Assembly (NCBI RefSeq): GCF_000150955.2
Contig: NC_011676.1
Span: forward strand, 578,419-642,418
Source of the DNA: Phaeodactylum tricornutum CCAP 1055/1
Taxonomy: Eukaryota > Bacillariophyta > Bacillariophyceae > Surirellales > Neidiaceae
Direction of reading: 5' to 3'
Length of the DNA: 64,000 nt
Shown here: one piece after another, positions 60,342 through 64,000 of the stretch
Numbering within the stretch: position 1 is the first letter of the stretch
Layout: the number at the start of each line of letters is the position of its first letter
The notes under the pieces: model-generated
The model's input: only the letters and a program-made list of their open reading frames with translations
Database searches by the model: none
Told to the model about the DNA's origin: nothing
Made by a program: the position numbers and the translations under genes

Positions 60342-62321
60342 TCAGTGCCTCTTCTTCTGTCCTCTCCGTTTTCGGGACGGAACATGGTTCGTCGCCGCCG
60401 ATACTGTCGTTGGTGACGCAGGGATGTGTTTCGCAATGTCCTGCCATTGCGCATGCCCCCACTCCCTTAGATTTGTCCAGGCTTCTGTGAGTTCGGGTAG
60501 TTGCGCCAAGAAATCATCCAGCAGTGATGGTCCTTCGACCGCCATGCGATGGGACCTCCGTAGGCGAAACCGCTGCCAAGTAGTCGTGTCATTGCCCCAT
60601 ATGTACACGACCGCCAAGATTAAAATCATCCAGGCCGGAACAATTAGCCATCCCAAGAAATTCCATTGTGGTGGTGGCTTACGGAACCGGTACAGCATCA
60701 GTTGTATTACGACATCGTTGAAAATGTTACTCCCCTGTTTCCATCGGCCTTGGCCGTCTGCAGCGATGCCATACGTACGTTCTAGTATAGCCACCAGGTC
60801 TTCGAGTGCGTAGCCTACTACGGGATCGATTGCGGAAAATTCACTGTAATGGAGCTGGCGCAAAAACGCCAAGGCGAATTCGATGGCGGTCCACTGCGGA
60901 TTCCAACACATTACCGGACGTCCCAAGTATGCCTCCCATGGGTCACGATTATAACAATTAACAATGATGAGATCAACATTTTTGGAAACGCCCAGACCAT
61001 CCCATATTGTTCCCGGAAGACTATGCACAAATTCGGGAAACATGGTGTGATTCGGTGCCCGACCAATGCGGAACACTTGGAAGTGCTTCATTCGACACAG
61101 ACCAGATACGCTCGGAACAGGGTGCGTCCGACACTTTGCTTCAATTGCCTGCAAGGACGATCGAGCCGTTGCCAGTCCCTTGGATAGACGGCGTAGTTCA
61201 GCGAGTGACGGTGTCTGTAGATGCTCATGAGCTGCTACTAAAACAATCGGTGTCTCCAATATCACATTTTCTTCGGTAATAAGGTAATGCTCTTTAGCGG
61301 CGCGGGCCGCGATCTCATCGGCCGCCGGGTCGCAGGCAAAACAAAGAGGCACCAGCGGATTGGCAAAAGGTACCAAATGGGGATGCTCGTATCGCCAATC
61401 ATCCGTCTGCGATACTAGCGAAGCGAGCAAGCCGCTGCGCCAAATCTGCGAAAGTCTTCGGACGGGAGCCAATCCCAGGACTCGACGAGCGCGATTATAA
61501 TTTATGAATGTAGAGGTTAATCGCAACGATGAAACGCGATCCTGGATAAAGTGGTACAGAACAGTTGACAATGATTGGTGCTGCAAATCCATATTGGACA
61601 AACTCTGATAAAAAATGGGTGGATCTCTGATAGTTTGCTGCGATGGTGGGCCCAAAAGGATGCGCAGAGTCTGAGCATCATCCACCAACGACAACGAGAC
61701 CATCAGACGTTTTTCCGCGATTAATCGACCCGCTATAAACGTCGGCTCGACAACGAGTACCAAAATTTTAGTAGTTCGGGACAAAGCGTCTTCCAAAATT
61801 TCGGTCATCGTCACCAGGTTTTTTACATTGCAGGCAATGGCCTCGATTGTCGAAAGCGTTTCTTCGCATATGAAATTGGCGGGGACGTCAAAGCGCTCGA
61901 CGGCAAAATGCATAGTCGCCGCCTGATGCTGTTCACAGGGCACATACTGCAGCACCCGGTTACGCATGTGAGCAAAGGATGGTAAGGTGGATGAGGCCAA
62001 CACCGTCACGTTATCGTAATTGGCCAAAAGACCAGCAATCACTGGTGCGTGACGATCGAACGATTCTTCGGACAAGACCACGAAGCCAATATGGACGCGA
62101 AAGACAACAGCCTCGACTACTTGTCTGACTTTTGAACTATCGCAGAGCACGCAGTGGTTCTGTTGAACTTCCTCTAAGAAGCCAAGTGTCTCGTTTTCTG
62201 GCAATCGGCATCGCTGATGACACTTTTGGCTATCCGCTAGGGACCTTGTTGCACCACATCGATTTAGGTAGAATGTACAGACAACGAGTATCCATGACAG
62301 AAACGTCGTCTTTTTGGCCAT
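60342..62321 (-). CDS. UGT-like type I membrane protein, function unknown
   Basis: 659 aa, single exon. The N-terminus has a signal-like hydrophobic segment (TFLSWILVVCTFYL), then Cys-rich sequence (CHQRC, HCVLC). The body alternates strands and helices like a GT-B glycosyltransferase: IGFVVLSEESFDRHAPVIAGLLANYDNVTVLASS, later FVHSLPGTIWDGLG and NVDLIIVNCYNRDPWEAYLGRPVMCWNP. Near the C-terminus lies one membrane helix (FLGWLIVPAWMILILAVVYIW) followed by an Arg-rich stretch and a basic end, KRRGQKKRH. This is the layout of ER UDP-glucuronosyl/glucosyl transferases, but the UGT HxxQ signature is not seen, so the match is by shape only. TCACAGTCA lies 89 bases upstream. Confidence 0.55.
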   Translation of the reverse strand: MAKKTTFLSWILVVCTFYLNRCGATRSLADSQKCHQRCRLPENETLGFLEEVQQNHCVLCDSSKVRQVVEAVVFRVHIGFVVLSEESFDRHAPVIAGLLANYDNVTVLASSTLPSFAHMRNRVLQYVPCEQHQAATMHFAVERFDVPANFICEETLSTIEAIACNVKNLVTMTEILEDALSRTTKILVLVVEPTFIAGRLIAEKRLMVSLSLVDDAQTLRILLGPPSQQTIRDPPIFYQSLSNMDLQHQSLSTVLYHFIQDRVSSLRLTSTFINYNRARRVLGLAPVRRLSQIWRSGLLASLVSQTDDWRYEHPHLVPFANPLVPLCFACDPAADEIAARAAKEHYLITEENVILETPIVLVAAHEHLQTPSLAELRRLSKGLATARSSLQAIEAKCRTHPVPSVSGLCRMKHFQVFRIGRAPNHTMFPEFVHSLPGTIWDGLGVSKNVDLIIVNCYNRDPWEAYLGRPVMCWNPQWTAIEFALAFLRQLHYSEFSAIDPVVGYALEDLVAILERTYGIAADGQGRWKQGSNIFNDVVIQLMLYRFRKPPPQWNFLGWLIVPAWMILILAVVYIWGNDTTTWQRFRLRRSHRMAVEGPSLLDDFLAQLPELTEAWTNLREWGHAQWQDIAKHIPASPTTVSAATNHVPSRKRRGQKKRH

Positions 62322-62786
62322 GGCCTACACCGTTGAACACTCTCTCGATACCAGCTCTAATCGAAATGATCTTTTGTGGCTTGTTTCTCTGGAATTCAAC
62401 AAGCTTCGCTCACAGTCAATCTCTATATCATCCCTACGCTCACAATTGTCATAAATAAGAGCAGATTCAGAGTACTTTGACAACTGGACAAACAAAAGAC
62501 CCGGAGTCTATTCTTTTATCATGTATGACTTTGATCTATCTTTGCTAACCTACATATATACCACCAGACACCTATTGTAGGTGACAAAGTAACCGAGCAT
62601 TCCTCTGAGTTTTCGTTGAGACAGAAATTCTACAAGCCTAACGATTTAGAACCTCTTAGTTGGCGTTAGGTCGAAAGTCGCGAACTTCGCCAGGAAGTGG
62701 ATATGGCCGTTACAGATCGTCTCCTTGTAATCCCAGATTGAGCCCCATTACTTTTGAAAGGTGATCGTTGCGCAATGCAAATATCG
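62322..62786. promoter_or_regulatory. Intergenic region with TCACAGTCA
   Basis: 465 bases upstream of the UGT-like gene and downstream of the DUF202 gene. CTCACAGTCAAT is at 62409-62420. A TATATATACC stretch is at about 62553. No gene is seen. Confidence 0.4.
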
Positions 62787-63296
62787 TCAATTGGATTCCC
62801 TGTCGTCCTTCAAGATATTCATCCCATGAGTCTTTTGCTCGGCCCGAGCCACAAGTCCCAGCGAAGCTAAGGTGCCAATCGCTGTTATTGCAACTGCCAT
62901 CAATGTCCCTCCGACAAGGACAGGAAAAGACCCCTTTTGAATCGCTTCTACGACATTGAGATACCGACGAGTGGCAAAGCCAAGTAAGAAGGTACCATTT
63001 AGCAATAATACGAGACAGGCCGGGACAATCTCGGCTTGCGGCGTTGGACGATCGTGGTATGCGCCAAAGAGCGCCGATCCGGCGCCGACGAAACCTAATC
63101 CCGTCCGGGCCCAGGCCAGAAAGGTCCGTTCCGCCGCCAGAATGTCGCGTGCGATCGAGCCCGAGTTCTTCACAGTGATCGGCCGAAAAATTGAATTCGA
63201 AGTGTTGCATGAGGAGGAGAACGTAGTGCGACGAAGGATTATAAAGCCTTGGTTTCTCGTTTGGCAAAGACGTGGGAGAGTACGGCTGTGAATCAT
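62787..63296 (-). CDS. Mitochondrial DUF202 (YidH-like) membrane protein
   Basis: 169 aa from ATG 63296. Presequence MIHSRTLPRLCQTRNQGFIILRR is basic and acid-free, pointing to mitochondria. The DUF202 signature RDILAAERTFLAWARTGLGFVGAGSALFG (about 54-82) is followed by two further helices (IVPACLVLLLNGTFLLGFATRRYL and PVLVGGTLMAVAITAIGTLASLGLV), three in all. Bacterial YidH and yeast/plant vacuolar VTC accessory proteins share this domain; its biochemical role is unknown. Confidence 0.8.
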   Translation of the reverse strand: MIHSRTLPRLCQTRNQGFIILRRTTFSSSCNTSNSIFRPITVKNSGSIARDILAAERTFLAWARTGLGFVGAGSALFGAYHDRPTPQAEIVPACLVLLLNGTFLLGFATRRYLNVVEAIQKGSFPVLVGGTLMAVAITAIGTLASLGLVARAEQKTHGMNILKDDRESN

Positions 63297-63798
63297 GATG
63301 CTCAAAATCAATATTCGTCCGCCTGATGATGTGCGAGAAATGAAAAGGTCTCGGAAATGGCGAATCGTTGAGATTCGTGCCCAGAAAGCAGAGGTTGGGA
63401 TTGGACAATTGACTTTGAGCGACTTTCCGCCATTTTCGAATGGATTGCAACTCTACAGGCCAGGAAGTGTAATTGGATAGCACCAAGACAAGAGACAACT
63501 ACTTTGGTTTACTGTTTGTAGGTTTGGCTCGACTTGCAACGTTGGTTGTTGACGAAGCAATTAACAGTATTGACAGAGAAGGGAACATCTAAAGTACCCG
63601 GCATGAGTTCTTTTTCGACATGCTATGGATGCGTTTCCGACATCTCCATATACATACATCATTGTCACTCTACGACTTATTGACTGTGAACACATTATCG
63701 CGTCGCTTTCAAGCAGATATCAGGACCAAGCCCGAAATTTCCGAATAAAAAAGGGGACAGTGTCTACCAAACTCCAGTCGCCATAGAAGCAATAAAAC
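63297..63798. promoter_or_regulatory. Divergent intergenic region with TTGACTGTGAA
   Basis: 502 bases between DUF202 and the ankyrin gene. TTGACTGTGAAC lies at 63680-63691, about 110 bases before the ankyrin ATG. No gene is seen. Confidence 0.4.
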
Positions 63799-64000
63799 AT
63801 GAGAATTAAATGCTCTACTGACGGTGCACATGCTATTTTAGAAGCCGCTGCGGACGGAAATTTGGACTTTCTGGCGCAGGTCTCCGATGCTGATCTGCAT
63901 CAGGCTCGGTGTTTGTCGGGGTGTACCGCCTTACACTGGGCGGCTGGCTGCAACCAGGTCGACACAGTCCGTGCTCTGATCCAACATCGACTCTTGGATG
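63799..64000 (+). CDS. Ankyrin-repeat protein, 5' part only (runs off the window)
   Basis: An ATG at 63799 opens a frame that stays open to the window end (67 codons). MRIKCSTDGAHAILEAAADG is followed by GNLDFLAQVSD and GCTALHWAAGCNQVDTVRALIQHR, a classical ankyrin repeat with its TALHWAA and VxxLI signatures, preceded by a half repeat. Ankyrin repeats bind other proteins; what follows beyond the edge is unknown. The in-frame stop lies beyond 64000. Confidence 0.75.
   Translation, partial: MRIKCSTDGAHAILEAAADGNLDFLAQVSDADLHQARCLSGCTALHWAAGCNQVDTVRALIQHRLLD

Noticed and set aside
1-64000. Mobile elements, virus-like elements, tRNA, rRNA or CRISPR
   Set aside because: No reverse transcriptase, transposase, capsid or integrase frame, no long terminal or inverted repeats, and no tRNA-like cloverleaf noticed; small RNAs could be missed by eye.

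Overview
The window is nuclear DNA of a pennate diatom, most likely Phaeodactylum tricornutum or a close relative. The species is inferred, not searched. The signs are: tightly packed eukaryotic genes; short GT-AG introns (45 to about 170 nt), often with GTACGT, GTATGT or GTAAGT donors; secondary-plastid presequences made of a signal peptide followed by a Phe or Trp cleavage motif (SAFIP, QAFIVP, VAWVP); and mixed animal-, plant- and bacterial-like gene families. No transposon, virus-like element, rRNA, tRNA or CRISPR array was recognised.

Layout. 0-4 kb: a plastid glycolate/glycerate transporter of the LrgAB/PLGG1 type, divergent from the ribosome-assembly factor NOC4. 4-13 kb: one giant two-exon gene (2966 aa) with four Ena/VASP-like LARRRR motifs, a beta-propeller-like region and a lectin-like module. 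13-18 kb: small acidic or basic nuclear-type proteins, the first member of a plastid-directed protein pair, and ribosomal protein L23a. 18-27 kb: UDP-sugar pyrophosphorylase and an SH3BGR-like protein, both ending in CaaX boxes, then a plastid-targeted class-3 lipase and the second member of the pair. 27-33 kb: two unrecognised proteins, a mitochondrial crotonase and a DEAD-box helicase. 33-38 kb: an omega-type glutathione transferase convergent with a YafJ-type amidotransferase, then a UPF3-like protein. 38-46 kb: a TLC-domain protein, ferroportin, a membrane-anchored aspartic protease and a PP2C phosphatase. 46-52 kb: a TMEM70-like assembly factor, a class II histone deacetylase, a TMEM144-like transporter and a coiled-coil protein. 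52-58 kb: a plastid acyl-ACP/acyl-CoA synthetase and a large unrecognised protein. 58-64 kb: a zinc-finger-UBP/sirtuin fusion, a UGT-like membrane protein, a mitochondrial DUF202 protein and the start of an ankyrin gene.

Twelve introns were resolved by eye, each with matching phase and a continuous protein family across the junction. Several genes work in the plastid and its lipid or carbon economy (PLGG1-like, lipase, acyl-activating enzyme, the paired family). Two protein deacetylases lie 8 kb apart. The most unusual locus is the fusion of an HDAC6-type ubiquitin-binding zinc finger to a sirtuin; its only intron is 15 codons long, in frame, and carries one stop. A 9-base motif, TGACTGTGA/TCACAGTCA, occurs 11 times in the window, never inside an annotated coding exon and mostly just upstream of start codons.
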